From contig JAADDZ010000020.1 in NCBI GenBank assembly GCA_013153635.1, positions 1-64,000 of the forward strand: a DNA stretch of 64,000 bases. Direction: 5' to 3'. Positions 1 through 8,279 of the stretch are shown one piece after another; position 1 is the stretch's first letter; each line of letters begins with the position of its first letter. The DNA is from Aquificota bacterium (GTDB lineage: Bacteria > Aquificota > Aquificia > Aquificales > Hydrogenothermaceae). The notes below the pieces were generated by a model that did no database searches, had not been told where the DNA came from, and saw only the letters and a program-made list of their open reading frames with translations. The translations under genes and the position numbers were made by a program.

Positions 1-251
1 ACTATAGACCTAAATTAATGATGAAGCTAAACTCTATATTGGAGGAGAGAAAGATGCCTCTGTCTATAACAGACGAAATGCTTGAGAAAAATCCGTTTTT
101 CCAAAAAGGCAAACAAGAAGGTAAAAAAGAAGGCTTGCAGGAGGCAGTGGTTAGGCTGTATGAAAGTGGAAAAACACCTGAAGAGATTGCAAGTCTTTTA
201 AAGATGTCCTTACAAGAGGTTAATGGTTTTTTAAAAAGTAAGAGTGGATAA
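1..251 (+). CDS. C-terminal fragment of Rpn-family nuclease (5' partial)
   Basis: The reading frame is open to the window edge (codons from base 3, reading YRPKLMMKLNS), so the true start lies upstream and the ATG at 18 is probably internal. The protein ends with the signature tail of Rpn/PD-(D/E)XK transposase-like nucleases: a short 'MPLSITDEMLEKNPFF' stretch, a KQEGKKEGLQEA charged linker, and a small helix-turn-helix-like end (GKTPEEIASLLKMSLQEV). The nuclease core would be upstream and is not visible. Rpn proteins are linked to recombination and phage defence. The family call rests on the tail only. Confidence 0.6.
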   Translation, partial: YRPKLMMKLNSILEERKMPLSITDEMLEKNPFFQKGKQEGKKEGLQEAVVRLYESGKTPEEIASLLKMSLQEVNGFLKSKSG

Positions 252-318
252 GATGCCTCTATCTATAACAGACGAAATGCTTGAGAAAAATCCGTTTTTC
301 CAAAAAGGTAAACAGGAA
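51..318 (+). repeat. Direct repeat of Rpn tail DNA (51-119 and 250-318)
   Basis: Two near-identical 69-base arms lie 199 bases apart, both beginning AAGATGCCTCT and covering the same codons. Beyond them, the 3' parts share the segment ending GGAGGCAGTGGTTAG. Within copy 2 the octamer GGCTTGCA recurs at 319, 331 and 343, a 12-base period that encodes the repeated GLQ(E/K) linker. Confidence 0.75.
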
Positions 319-462
319 GGCTTGCAGGAAGGCTTGCAAAAAGGCTTGCAGGAGGCAGTGGTTAGAATGTATGAAAAACTGAACCTACCACCGGAACAGA
401 TAGCAAGCGTTTTGGATATAGACCTGAAAACAGTAAAGCAAATCTTAAAGGAAAAGGAATGA
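253..462 (+). pseudogene. Duplicated Rpn tail, copy 2
   Basis: This 69-residue frame begins at an ATG inside the duplicated segment and repeats the end of the preceding gene: MPLSITDEMLEKNPFFQKG, then KQEGLQEGLQKGLQEA, then PPEQIASVLDIDLKTV. It overlaps nothing but the preceding stop region and has no Shine-Dalgarno sequence of its own. Bases 51-119 and 250-318 differ at only about three positions, while the 3' ends have diverged. It carries no nuclease core, so it is best read as a detached tail module or pseudogene rather than a working enzyme. Confidence 0.6.
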
Positions 463-463
463 A

Positions 464-525
464 ATACCAATTACAATAACAGAGGAAATGGCAAAAAAGA
501 CCCTTTCTTTGAACTTAAGTTTTGA
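464..525 (+). pseudogene. Degraded Rpn tail, copy 3
   Basis: Just after the second tail, bases 464-496 read IPITITEEMAKK, matching the MPLSITDEMLEK motif. Shifting frame near the A-run at 493-498 continues as KKDPFFELKF then a stop at 523-525, matching the KNPFFQKG block. This looks like a third, frameshifted copy of the same tail. Too short and broken to be a gene. Confidence 0.45.
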
Positions 526-555
526 ACTAAAACTAGAAAAAAGTTTATAAAAAAG

Positions 556-939
556 CTACGAATCAAATATAGGAATTTCTTCTAATACAAAATCTTTTAG
601 TTTATCTACAACCTCCACAAAAGATTTTGGTCTTTTCTCGTAAACAATACTCGATGCACAACCATTCTCATATGGGACAAATGCAAGCTCCAAAAGTTGT
701 TCTTTGAAAGAAGGGAACTTTATAGTTGTTTGGTTTTCTATCTGTTCTATTAGATAGTCTATATGATCATCGGGTTCGACTTTTACTCCATAATAAGAAA
801 TCAAAGCCTTTAAAAACTTTTGGGCAGAGTTTTGTAAAAGATAAAAATCCAAACTTTCGTCACAAACTTTATCAATAGTAGACTTTGCTTCTTCTAATAT
901 AGAAACTCCTTCTAAGTAATACTCTTTGAAATCCTTCAC
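556..939 (-). CDS. HEPN-domain protein
   Basis: A 127-residue all-helical protein. The block AQKFLKALISYYG...DDHIDYLIEQI and the later AFVPYENGC...VYEKRP resemble HEPN proteins of the minimal-nucleotidyltransferase-associated type. The RNase-type R-x4-6-H motif is not visible, so RNase activity is not supported. Start is GTG at 939 with a strong AGGAGG six bases upstream, placed directly after the E2 stop (18-base gap), so it probably rides on the dehydrogenase transcript. No nucleotidyltransferase partner is adjacent. Its end faces the Rpn tail debris, which makes this a small accessory patch. Function unknown; ligand-binding or toxin-antitoxin roles are known for relatives. Confidence 0.6.
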   Translation of the reverse strand: MKDFKEYYLEGVSILEEAKSTIDKVCDESLDFYLLQNSAQKFLKALISYYGVKVEPDDHIDYLIEQIENQTTIKFPSFKEQLLELAFVPYENGCASSIVYEKRPKSFVEVVDKLKDFVLEEIPIFDS

Positions 940-957
940 TAGAGACCTCCTTTTTAT

Positions 958-2208
958 CTAGCTTTGGGACAAATCTTTATTGAGAGGTTCTTCTTTTAGG
1001 TTGTTTAGATAATCTGTATCTGTAAATCTTTTTTTAAATTCATCTACAAATAAAGCCGCTTCTCTACCATTTATTACCCTATGGTCAAAACTAAAAGTAA
1101 CCTTTGTTTTGCCTCTTTTTTGTGTTCCTATTGCTACAATACCAACTCTCTGTGGAGGGATTATAGCATCAAAAGATAGAATATCAAACATTCCAAGATT
1201 GGATATAGAAAATGTAGAACCGGTTATATCATCTAAGGATAACCTTTTTGATTGAGCTTTTTCTTTTAGAATTTTTAATTCTAATGCTATCTCTCTTAGT
1301 GTCTTTTTATTTACTTTCTTGATTACTGGCATAAACAATTCTTCTTCTATGGCTACTGCTATACATATGTTACTGTTTGGATAAATTTTATAGATATTTT
1401 CTTCTAGTTTTACTCTAGTCCTATAGTGATTTTGCATTGTATCTCCAAGAATTTTGATAATCCATACTGTTAAAGTTATGTCTTCTACCTTTGGTAGGTT
1501 TCCTGTTTTTATCTGTTCATATATGTGAAAAACAGGGATTGATGTACTTTTTTTTAGATTTTCTATAACTTTAAGCTGAATGTCTGAAATAGGCAATATC
1601 TGGGGTATGTTGTTTTCTTGGATAAATTCTAAGACATCTTTTTTTGTGATTTTTTCTTTTTTTAGATGTTTTACAATCTCTTCAAGAGAAAGGCTATATC
1701 TTTTTATAAGCTCAAGGGCATCTTTATCAAAAAAATTCTTATAGAATAGTTCTTTGATGTCTTTTTCATGAGCTGGAATAGGTAACAAACCTTTTTCTTG
1801 ATATATTTTTATGTCTATACCAAGTTCTCTAGCCAATCTTTTTGCTGAAGGTGAGGCTGTTCCTTCTGGAAGTTTTTGCCCTTCTTCTTGGCTTTCTTGC
1901 GGTATGCTAATGGTAATTTCTTCTTTTTCTTCTTTTGTTTCTTTTGGTGTAGTTTCTTCCTTTTTTTCTATCTCTGTCTGAACAATGGCTATTTGCGTAC
2001 CTACTGGAACTTCTTCCCCCTCTTCTACTAATATCTCTTTCAAAACTCCTGAACGAAAAGATGGTACTTCCATAACAGCTTTGTCTGTTTCTACTTCTAA
2101 AATAGGCTCATTTTCTTCTACAAAATCCCCCTCTTTCTTTAGCCATCTAACGATTTTTCCTGTTTCCATTGTATCTGTCAATTGGGGCATTGTTATTTTA
2201 TATTCCAT
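958..2208 (-). CDS. 2-oxoacid dehydrogenase E2 (dihydrolipoyl acyltransferase)
   Basis: A 416-residue E2 with the standard order. An N-terminal lipoyl domain carries the lipoylation lysine in ETDKAVME (about residue 43). A charged linker follows, then a peripheral subunit-binding domain (SPSAKRLARELGID), then a C-terminal acyltransferase domain ending in the core motif. It transfers the acyl group from E1 to CoA. The catalytic motif reads DHRVING, whereas the family consensus is DHR-x-x-DG: the usual Asp is Asn at residue 380 (bases 1069-1071). It overlaps the E1-beta end by 11 bases in one operon. No E3 (lipoamide dehydrogenase) is in the window. Pyruvate is the likely substrate but acetoin or branched-chain acids are not excluded. 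Confidence 0.88.
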   Translation of the reverse strand: MEYKITMPQLTDTMETGKIVRWLKKEGDFVEENEPILEVETDKAVMEVPSFRSGVLKEILVEEGEEVPVGTQIAIVQTEIEKKEETTPKETKEEKEEITISIPQESQEEGQKLPEGTASPSAKRLARELGIDIKIYQEKGLLPIPAHEKDIKELFYKNFFDKDALELIKRYSLSLEEIVKHLKKEKITKKDVLEFIQENNIPQILPISDIQLKVIENLKKSTSIPVFHIYEQIKTGNLPKVEDITLTVWIIKILGDTMQNHYRTRVKLEENIYKIYPNSNICIAVAIEEELFMPVIKKVNKKTLREIALELKILKEKAQSKRLSLDDITGSTFSISNLGMFDILSFDAIIPPQRVGIVAIGTQKRGKTKVTFSFDHRVINGREAALFVDEFKKRFTDTDYLNNLKEEPLNKDLSQS

Positions 2209-3175
2209 GTTTTCTTCCCCAGATTATTATCTGTTTTGCTATTTTTTCTGGTGTAGGAATCGAGGCTAATTCAAGAGTTCGATTGTATGGAGTAGGCACA
2301 TCTTCAGCACCAATTTTTAGTGGTGGAGCATCAAGCTCATAGAAAACTTCTTCTAAGACTTTGTTTAGTATTTCATTTGCGTATGAGCCTGTTTTTGGTT
2401 CTTCTGTTATTACGACTAATCTTTTGGTCTTTTTTACTGATTTTGATATAGTTTCTACATCAAGAGGATTGATAGAACAAAGGTCTATCACTTCACAGGT
2501 TGTATCTAATTCTTTTTCTATAGTAGGAACAGCTTTTAATGTATCATGGAGCATTTTAAGATAAGAGATTATAGTGATACCTTCCCCTTCTTTTTTTATC
2601 CTTGCTCTATAAGGAGAAAAATGCTTTTCTTCTTCTATTTCCATTTTTTCTGGATACAAGAGCAGATGCTCCAAGAATATAACTGGGTCATCAGTAGATA
2701 TTGCAAATTTTAACCCGTAATAGGCTGTAGTCGCATCTGAAGCAACCAAAACCCTTAGTCCCGGAATAGAAGCAAAAAGTCTCTCTAGACTTTGAGAATG
2801 CTGGGCGGCGAGCTGTTTTGCTACACCTTGAGGCATACGAATAACCATAGGAAGAGTTATCTTTCCTCCACTCATGTATCTAATTTTCGCTAACTGGTTT
2901 ACTATCTGGTCAAAAGCTATAAGAGAAAAATTTACAGTCATTATCTCTGCAACAGGTCTAAGACCACCAATAGCCATTCCAATAGCTGTACCTACTATCG
3001 TATTTTCTGCTATTGGAGTGTCGATTACTCTCTTTTCCCCATATCTTGCATACAAACCCTCTGTTACTTTGTAGTTTCCACCATAAAATCCAATATCTTC
3101 CCCTAGAAGAACTACAGAACTATCTCTTGACATCATCTCGTCAAGAGCCTTATTTAGAGCTTCACGATACAACAT
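2198..3175 (-). CDS. pdhB: 2-oxoacid dehydrogenase E1 subunit beta
   Basis: A 325-residue transketolase-like beta subunit. It starts with LYREALNKALDEMM, has the conserved LLGEDIGFYGG and RVIDTPIAENTIVG blocks near residues 24-60, and the QLAAQHSQSLERLFASIPGL segment near 125-145. It pairs with the alpha subunit to decarboxylate a 2-oxoacid on thiamine pyrophosphate and reductively acylate E2. The start overlaps the alpha-subunit end by 14 bases and the end overlaps E2, so the three are translationally coupled. Length is normal for the family. Confidence 0.9.
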   Translation of the reverse strand: MLYREALNKALDEMMSRDSSVVLLGEDIGFYGGNYKVTEGLYARYGEKRVIDTPIAENTIVGTAIGMAIGGLRPVAEIMTVNFSLIAFDQIVNQLAKIRYMSGGKITLPMVIRMPQGVAKQLAAQHSQSLERLFASIPGLRVLVASDATTAYYGLKFAISTDDPVIFLEHLLLYPEKMEIEEEKHFSPYRARIKKEGEGITIISYLKMLHDTLKAVPTIEKELDTTCEVIDLCSINPLDVETISKSVKKTKRLVVITEEPKTGSYANEILNKVLEEVFYELDAPPLKIGAEDVPTPYNRTLELASIPTPEKIAKQIIIWGRKHGI

Positions 3176-4133
3176 CTATACACACCTCACAAAAAACATC
3201 TTTATAAAGCTCTTCTAAAGGAGGTTCAGGAGAAGATATTGCAAACTCAACAGCATCTTCTACTATCTGTTTTACTTTATCATCGACAAACTTTATGTAA
3301 TCTTCTGTTAAGAGACCTTCTCTTAGGGCTATAGCTTTTAGGTTTTCTATTGGGTCTTTTTCTTTTGCTATTTTTAATTCTCTAGGGGAACGATAGTCTC
3401 CTGTATCAGTTATAGAGTGAGGCTCATATCTGTATGTGAGAGCTTCTATAAAATAGGGTTTTCCTTCTGACTCTATGTACTCTTTGGCTTTTTTAACTGC
3501 ATCAAAAACTTCAAAAATATTCATACCGTCTACTTGTTTAGCCGGCATGTAATCCTTTGCTTTTTTATACAAATCTACAAATGGAGACACTCTATCAATC
3601 CTAGTACCTATCGCATAATAGTTATTTTCACACAAAAATAAAACTGGGACTTCCCATTTTGATGCAGTGTTTATCGATTCGAAAAAATTTCCACTATTGG
3701 TTGCACCATCTCCAAAAGCAACTAGTACTCCTGTAGTATCTCCCATATATTTTCTTGCAAATGCGGTACCTACAGCATGAGGAATATAAGCTCCTACAAT
3801 TGCATTTCCCCCATAAAAATTAAACTTCGGGTCATAAAGATGCATAGAACCTCCTTTTCCTTTGGAAACTCCAGTAATTTTTCCAAAAAGCTCTGCCATT
3901 ATGTACTTAGGCTCTATACCTTTTGCAAGAGCATATACATGCTCTCTATAATGTACAAACACATCTCCCTTCCCAAATCCTAAAACGGAACCTACGTGGA
4001 CTGCTTCCTCTCCTATGGCTAGATGTAAAAAACCACCGATATTACCTTTCATATATTCTTCTTTTGCTCTAAGTTCAAAGACCCTTCCTAACTTCATCAA
4101 ATAATAAAACTGTTCTGCGTAAGATTTGTTCAT
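3162..4133 (-). CDS. pdhA: 2-oxoacid dehydrogenase E1 subunit alpha
   Basis: Thiamine-pyrophosphate-binding E1 alpha of about 323 residues. The GDGATNSGNFFES motif begins the TPP/Mg site near residue 141 and ends with LCENNYYAIGT. YRYEPHSITDTGDYR near residue 255 is the typical E1-alpha loop. The frame extends 11 codons further upstream, but the ATG at 4133 is preceded by GAGAGGA at proper spacing and gives the usual N-terminus, so this start is chosen. First gene of the dehydrogenase operon, behind the TTGACA promoter at 4173-4201 and divergent from the ATPase pair. Confidence 0.9.
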   Translation of the reverse strand: MNKSYAEQFYYLMKLGRVFELRAKEEYMKGNIGGFLHLAIGEEAVHVGSVLGFGKGDVFVHYREHVYALAKGIEPKYIMAELFGKITGVSKGKGGSMHLYDPKFNFYGGNAIVGAYIPHAVGTAFARKYMGDTTGVLVAFGDGATNSGNFFESINTASKWEVPVLFLCENNYYAIGTRIDRVSPFVDLYKKAKDYMPAKQVDGMNIFEVFDAVKKAKEYIESEGKPYFIEALTYRYEPHSITDTGDYRSPRELKIAKEKDPIENLKAIALREGLLTEDYIKFVDDKVKQIVEDAVEFAISSPEPPLEELYKDVFCEVCIDVVS

Positions 4134-4172
4134 TGAATTCCTCTCAAAACAAAAATATGGTATCATTCTTTA

Positions 4173-4201
4173 AATCTAAATATTAGTGTATATGCTGTCA
4201 A
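4173..4201 (-). promoter_or_regulatory. Sigma-70 promoter of the dehydrogenase operon
   Basis: On the minus strand a perfect -35 TTGACA (4201-4196) is followed after 17 bases by TAGATT (4178-4173, four of six to consensus). It lies about 40 bases before the E1-alpha start. It abuts the divergent ATPase start at 4202, so that gene's promoter must overlap it. Confidence 0.55.
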
Positions 4202-5482
4202 ATGAATTATTTTACAGATTTTTATGGCTTTCAAAGAGACCCTTTTGAGAATAGTCACGATATAGATTCGTACTATTTGTCTTCTGTACATAAACCTGTA
4301 CTGTCTCGTCTGTATAAATCTGTATATGAGGACGGAATAGATGTAATCTTGGGAGAGGACGGTACTGGCAAAACTATAACAGCAAAAAAATTTATAACAG
4401 AGTTAAAACAGACAAAAGCGATATATATATCTTGTTTAGAAAACTCTTTTGACAGTTTTATCAAAACTATAGGAGAAAAAATACTAGAAAGAGAGCTAGA
4501 TGAAACAAATAGAGAAATCCTCACAGAAATCGAAAATTACACTAGAGACCATAGAGTTGTAATAGTTATAGATAATCTCCAAGAAGCATCTTTAAACCTT
4601 ATAGAAAATATAAGACTTATTTCAGAAATCAAGAATATAAAACTCATCTTAATAGGAAACGGATATTTTGAAAAAATACTTAGACTCTCATTTATGAAAC
4701 AGTTGTCCACAAGGATAAGGAACTTTTTATTTTTAAAAAACCTAAACAAAAAAGATACAAAAAAATACATAGACGCCAAACTATACTATGCCCAAGGAAA
4801 CGTAACGATAGCTAGAGCAAGCTACAAGCTAATCTATGAAATAACAAAAGGAAACCCATACGATATAAATCTACTCATGGAAGAAGCTCTATATTTAGCT
4901 TCTTTAAAAAAGAAAAGAAAGATAAGACCTGCAGTAATCAAAAAAGCCGCAAAACATCTCGGATTTAAGACAAAGAAAAAGATAGGTATACTAGGAACAC
5001 TTATATTTATACTTATTTTACTAATATTTGGACTGTTCTTATATTACTCTGGAATAATAGGATTTAATACACAAGAGCAACCAAAACAAAAAGTAGAAAA
5101 AGTCCAAAAAGATACCCAAGAATTAGCAGTTAAAAAAGAAGAAACCACTCCACCAGCACTAACCCAAAATACAAACTCCCTCCAGAACATCACAACTCAA
5201 GAACCTAAAAAAGAAGAAATTAAAGAGGCTACAGAACCTACAGAAACAAAAGAAACTCAACCAGTAGAAGCAACGATAAATGTAAGTCTTTTAAATATAA
5301 GAGAAAAACCAAATACAAACTCTAGAATCCTTGCAGTAGTACCGAAAGGATATAAAGTAAAGATAATTGAAGAAAGAGAAGACGGTTGGGTAAAGATTAT
5401 ATACTATAGTAAGTCCCAAGGAAGAGAAATTATAGGTTGGGTGAACAAAAAATACTTATCAATTGGAAATAACAATGGGTAG
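4202..5482 (+). CDS. ExeA/GspA-like AAA ATPase with TM and SH3b domain (paralog 1)
   Basis: A 426-residue inner-membrane protein. The N-terminal FYGF..DPF start is typical of the ExeA/GspA family. Walker A is GEDGTGKT (51-58); the Walker B position reads VVIVIDN (about 119-125). One membrane helix lies near 260-285, followed by a long Lys/Glu/Pro/Thr linker and a C-terminal bacterial SH3 domain (about 358-420; VSLLNIREKP, GWVKI, GWV). In place of the usual Asp-Glu of ExeA (DEAQ) it has Asp-Asn, so hydrolysis may be weakened. ExeA/GspA helps secretins pass the cell wall; here the SH3b replaces the usual peptidoglycan-binding domain. No clear ribosome-binding site precedes the ATG. It overlaps its paralog by 8 bases. 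Confidence 0.75.
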   Translation: MNYFTDFYGFQRDPFENSHDIDSYYLSSVHKPVLSRLYKSVYEDGIDVILGEDGTGKTITAKKFITELKQTKAIYISCLENSFDSFIKTIGEKILERELDETNREILTEIENYTRDHRVVIVIDNLQEASLNLIENIRLISEIKNIKLILIGNGYFEKILRLSFMKQLSTRIRNFLFLKNLNKKDTKKYIDAKLYYAQGNVTIARASYKLIYEITKGNPYDINLLMEEALYLASLKKKRKIRPAVIKKAAKHLGFKTKKKIGILGTLIFILILLIFGLFLYYSGIIGFNTQEQPKQKVEKVQKDTQELAVKKEETTPPALTQNTNSLQNITTQEPKKEEIKEATEPTETKETQPVEATINVSLLNIREKPNTNSRILAVVPKGYKVKIIEEREDGWVKIIYYSKSQGREIIGWVNKKYLSIGNNNG

Positions 5483-6746
5483 CTTTATAGAATTTTTCGG
5501 TTTAAAAGATGACCCTTTTAAAATAACGCCAGATATAGAGTACTTCTTTTTATCTCAATTTCATCAAGAAGCACTTATATCATTAAACTATCTCCTAAAA
5601 TCTGGAGAAGGATTTGCTGTTATCGTAGGAGAACCGGGAACAGGAAAAACGATAACCCTTAGAAAATTTATCCATGACCTTCCTGAAAATGTAGAATATG
5701 CTTATATACTATTTCCGAACCTATCTCCTGAAGAAATGCTAAAAGCTATTCTAGAAGACTTTGGACTTACAGATGAAGTAAAAGATAAAAACCTATCCAA
5801 AAACAAACTTCTATCTATCCTAAGAGATTTTCTTATCTCAAAGAAAAACGAAAACAAAAAAGTTCTAGTCATCATAGACGAAGCTCAAAACCTCCCGGTA
5901 GAGACATTAGAAGAACTACGGATACTTTCAAACCTTGAAACAGATAAAGAAAAACTCCTCCAAATCATAATGTCTGGACAGCCAGAGTTAGAGAACAAAC
6001 TAGACTCCCCCCAGTTAAGACAGTTGAAACAGAGAATTACTCTATATGTTCGATTTAGGAATCTCCACTTTGATGAGATGGTAAACTACATCACCTATAG
6101 GTTGGCAAAAGCTGGAAATATGAATCTAGAGATAGACAAAAGAGCTTATAAACTCGTATACAAATACTCTAAAGGAAACATGAGATTAATAAATCTAATC
6201 ATGGAAAGAACCCTTATGGCGGCATACGTTGATGGGTCTCCAACTATTAAACCCCAACATGTAGAATCTGCCGCAGAAAGCCTAAACATGATAGAAAAAA
6301 CCTCAAAAAACAAAGCTATAATCGCAGTGTCTATCATACTAATACTGATACTAATAGTAGCTGGTATAGTAGGTTATACAAAATATCTAAACACAGCCCA
6401 AACTGCCCAAACCACAGCCCAAAAATCTCCTCCCATTCCTACCCCAGCTCCAAAAACTCAAAAACCACCTACTCAACCTCCTGAAAAGGAAGAAGAGTTA
6501 TCAAACATAAAAGAAGAAGCAGTAGTAGCTTTTCCAGTAGCAAATCTCTTTAAGAATCCAGACAATAACGCCCAAGTGGTAGCCCATCTAAAAAGAGGAG
6601 AACCTGTAAAAGTTCTTGAAACAAAAGACAACTGGATAAAAGTGGCAGTTAAAAAAGACAGCAAGATAGTAGAAGGCTGGATTCCTTCATCTCACATAGT
6701 ACTAAAAAAAGACAGTCCATTACCTACAGAAAGCGCCCAAAGGTAA
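5475..6746 (+). CDS. ExeA/GspA-like AAA ATPase with TM and SH3b domain (paralog 2)
   Basis: About 423 residues, the canonical member of the pair. It starts MGSFIEFFGLKDDPF; Walker A is GEPGTGKT (about 50-57); Walker B is VLVIIDEAQ (about 132-140). A membrane helix near 278-300 leads into a Pro/Thr/Ala-rich linker and a C-terminal SH3b domain (VANLFKNPDNNAQVVAHLKRG, NWIKV, GWI). The frame can start at TTG 5463, but the ATG at 5475 has GGA at good spacing and overlaps the upstream stop (ATGGGTAG), indicating coupling. Likely works with paralog 1 as a hetero-oligomer and may assist the PilQ secretin encoded at 29880-31880. That link is inferred. Confidence 0.78.
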   Translation: MGSFIEFFGLKDDPFKITPDIEYFFLSQFHQEALISLNYLLKSGEGFAVIVGEPGTGKTITLRKFIHDLPENVEYAYILFPNLSPEEMLKAILEDFGLTDEVKDKNLSKNKLLSILRDFLISKKNENKKVLVIIDEAQNLPVETLEELRILSNLETDKEKLLQIIMSGQPELENKLDSPQLRQLKQRITLYVRFRNLHFDEMVNYITYRLAKAGNMNLEIDKRAYKLVYKYSKGNMRLINLIMERTLMAAYVDGSPTIKPQHVESAAESLNMIEKTSKNKAIIAVSIILILILIVAGIVGYTKYLNTAQTAQTTAQKSPPIPTPAPKTQKPPTQPPEKEEELSNIKEEAVVAFPVANLFKNPDNNAQVVAHLKRGEPVKVLETKDNWIKVAVKKDSKIVEGWIPSSHIVLKKDSPLPTESAQR

Positions 6747-6761
6747 ACTCAAAACAAACCC

Positions 6762-6788
6762 TTGCTTTTACAATCTAAGTAATATAAT
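6762..6788 (+). promoter_or_regulatory. Probable promoter of the hemB operon
   Basis: A perfect TATAAT at 6783-6788 lies 32 bases before the hemB ATG. TTGCTT at 6762-6767 is the best -35 but the 15-base spacing is short. It sits in the 74-base gap after the ATPase pair. Confidence 0.45.
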
Positions 6789-6820
6789 CTTGAAATAAAA
6801 ATTCTGTAGTGGAGGAAATA

Positions 6821-7798
6821 ATGCCTTTTCCTATACATAGACCTAGAAGACTTAGGAAAAATGAAAATATAAGACGACTAGTAAGAGAGACAAATCTATC
6901 TATCGATGACCTTGTTTATCCTATCTTTATAGAAGATGGAAGCAACATCGAAATAGAGATACCTTCTATGCCTAACATATATAGATACTCTATCGACAGA
7001 CTGTCAAAAGAACTCGATGAAGTATCAAAACTACAGATACCAGCTGTATTACTCTTTGGGATTCCTTCCCAAAAGGACAGTGTAGGAAGTGATACATGGA
7101 ACGAAGAAGGGATTATACAAAAAAGTATCAGATTTATAAAAGAAAACTATCCTAACTTATACATAATAACAGATGTGTGCTTTTGTGAATACACCGAGCA
7201 TGGACACTGTGGAGTTTTATGCAACCATGATGTAGACAACGACGCAACATTAGAAAACACAAAAAAACAAGTAATCTCTCACGCAAAAGCAGGAGCAGAT
7301 ATGGTAGCCCCATCAGGAATGATGGACGGTGTAGTAAAAGCGATTAGAGAAGCTTTAGACGAAGAAGGTTTTACAGACATACCAATAATGGCTTACTCTG
7401 CAAAATATGCATCAGCCTATTATGGACCCTTTAGAGATGCGGCAGAATCAACTCCCGCCTTTGGAGATAGGAGAAGTTATCAGATGGAGCCGGCGAACAA
7501 AAGAGAAGCCATAAGAGAGGTCTCACTAGACATAGAAGAAGGTGCAGACATAGTTATGGTAAAACCAGCCCTTGCATACTTAGACATCATATCCCAGCTA
7601 AGAAATACCTTTGATGTCCCTATCGCCGCTTATAACGTCAGTGGTGAATACTCTATGGTAAAAGCGGCTGGGAAGTTAGGGTGGATAGACGAACAAAAAG
7701 TCATATTAGAAACGGCAACCGCCTTTAAAAGAGCAGGAGCAGACATTATTATAACCTACCACGCAAAAGAGATAGCAAAAATGTTAAAGGAGAATTAA
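6821..7798 (+). CDS. hemB: Delta-aminolevulinic acid dehydratase (porphobilinogen synthase)
   Basis: Condenses two aminolevulinate molecules into porphobilinogen for haem synthesis in the cytosol. The metal loop [14 protein letters not shown] (near residue 117) keeps three cysteines, the pattern of zinc-dependent enzymes. The Schiff-base lysines lie in [19 protein letters not shown] (near 195) and in [10 protein letters not shown] (near 250). A GTG at 6809 is in frame, but the ATG at 6821 follows GGAGG at ideal spacing, so 6821 is chosen. First gene of a tight plus-strand run; hemE of the same pathway is on the other strand at 40017-41060. Confidence 0.95.
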   Translation: MPFPIHRPRRLRKNENIRRLVRETNLSIDDLVYPIFIEDGSNIEIEIPSMPNIYRYSIDRLSKELDEVSKLQIPAVLLFGIPSQKDSVGSDTWNEEGIIQKSIRFIKENYPNLYIITDVCFCEYTEHGHCGVLCNHDVDNDATLENTKKQVISHAKAGADMVAPSGMMDGVVKAIREALDEEGFTDIPIMAYSAKYASAYYGPFRDAAESTPAFGDRRSYQMEPANKREAIREVSLDIEEGADIVMVKPALAYLDIISQLRNTFDVPIAAYNVSGEYSMVKAAGKLGWIDEQKVILETATAFKRAGADIIITYHAKEIAKMLKEN

Positions 7799-7799
7799 C

Positions 7800-8279
7800 A
7801 TGAAAGTACAAACTATCTTTTTGAGTATTATTTCTATAATTTTCACATCTATAGCTCAAGAAGATATTCTAAAAAAACTAAAAAAGCCTCTCATTAAAGA
7901 AAAAGAAAATCTGTATTTTATCGAACATTACGAAAAAGTAAAACTTAACAAAAAGACCTTTATATTATTTAAACAGTTTGACACTGTATATCTGAAAACT
8001 GAATGTAAAATGGAAAAAGGACTTATATCCAAAGGAAACTTTGTAGCTATCTGTGTATCTGTAGGCTCTGGATTTTCTCAAGGTCTCTTTAATCCGGTCT
8101 TTGACAAAATCAAAACTATAGAATGGGTTTTTGACAAAAACGAGATAAAACAAGCTGACTTTAATATACAGATAGACTTTAAAGAAAGTGGTTTAAAAGT
8201 TTCACTAATCCATGAAAGAGGTTCACAAGAGCTGTTTATACCTTACCAAGACATCATTAAAACCAAGGTAAACCCATGA
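7800..8279 (+). CDS. Exported protein of unknown function
   Basis: A 159-residue protein with a Sec-type signal peptide (MKVQTIFLSIISIIFTSIAQ, likely cleavage near residue 19). The rest is a Lys-rich, beta-rich domain with two cysteines and no recognised motif. It begins two bases after the hemB stop and its last codons overlap the next ATG (ATGA), so it is translated as part of the hemB-exonuclease-nth run. The link to haem synthesis or repair is unclear. Probably periplasmic. Confidence 0.6.
   Translation: MKVQTIFLSIISIIFTSIAQEDILKKLKKPLIKEKENLYFIEHYEKVKLNKKTFILFKQFDTVYLKTECKMEKGLISKGNFVAICVSVGSGFSQGLFNPVFDKIKTIEWVFDKNEIKQADFNIQIDFKESGLKVSLIHERGSQELFIPYQDIIKTKVNP

Noticed and set aside
18-251. 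Complete 77-residue gene starting at ATG 18
   Set aside because: The frame is open upstream to the window edge and the sequence begins mid-family (YRPKLMMKLNS), so it is a partial C-terminus.
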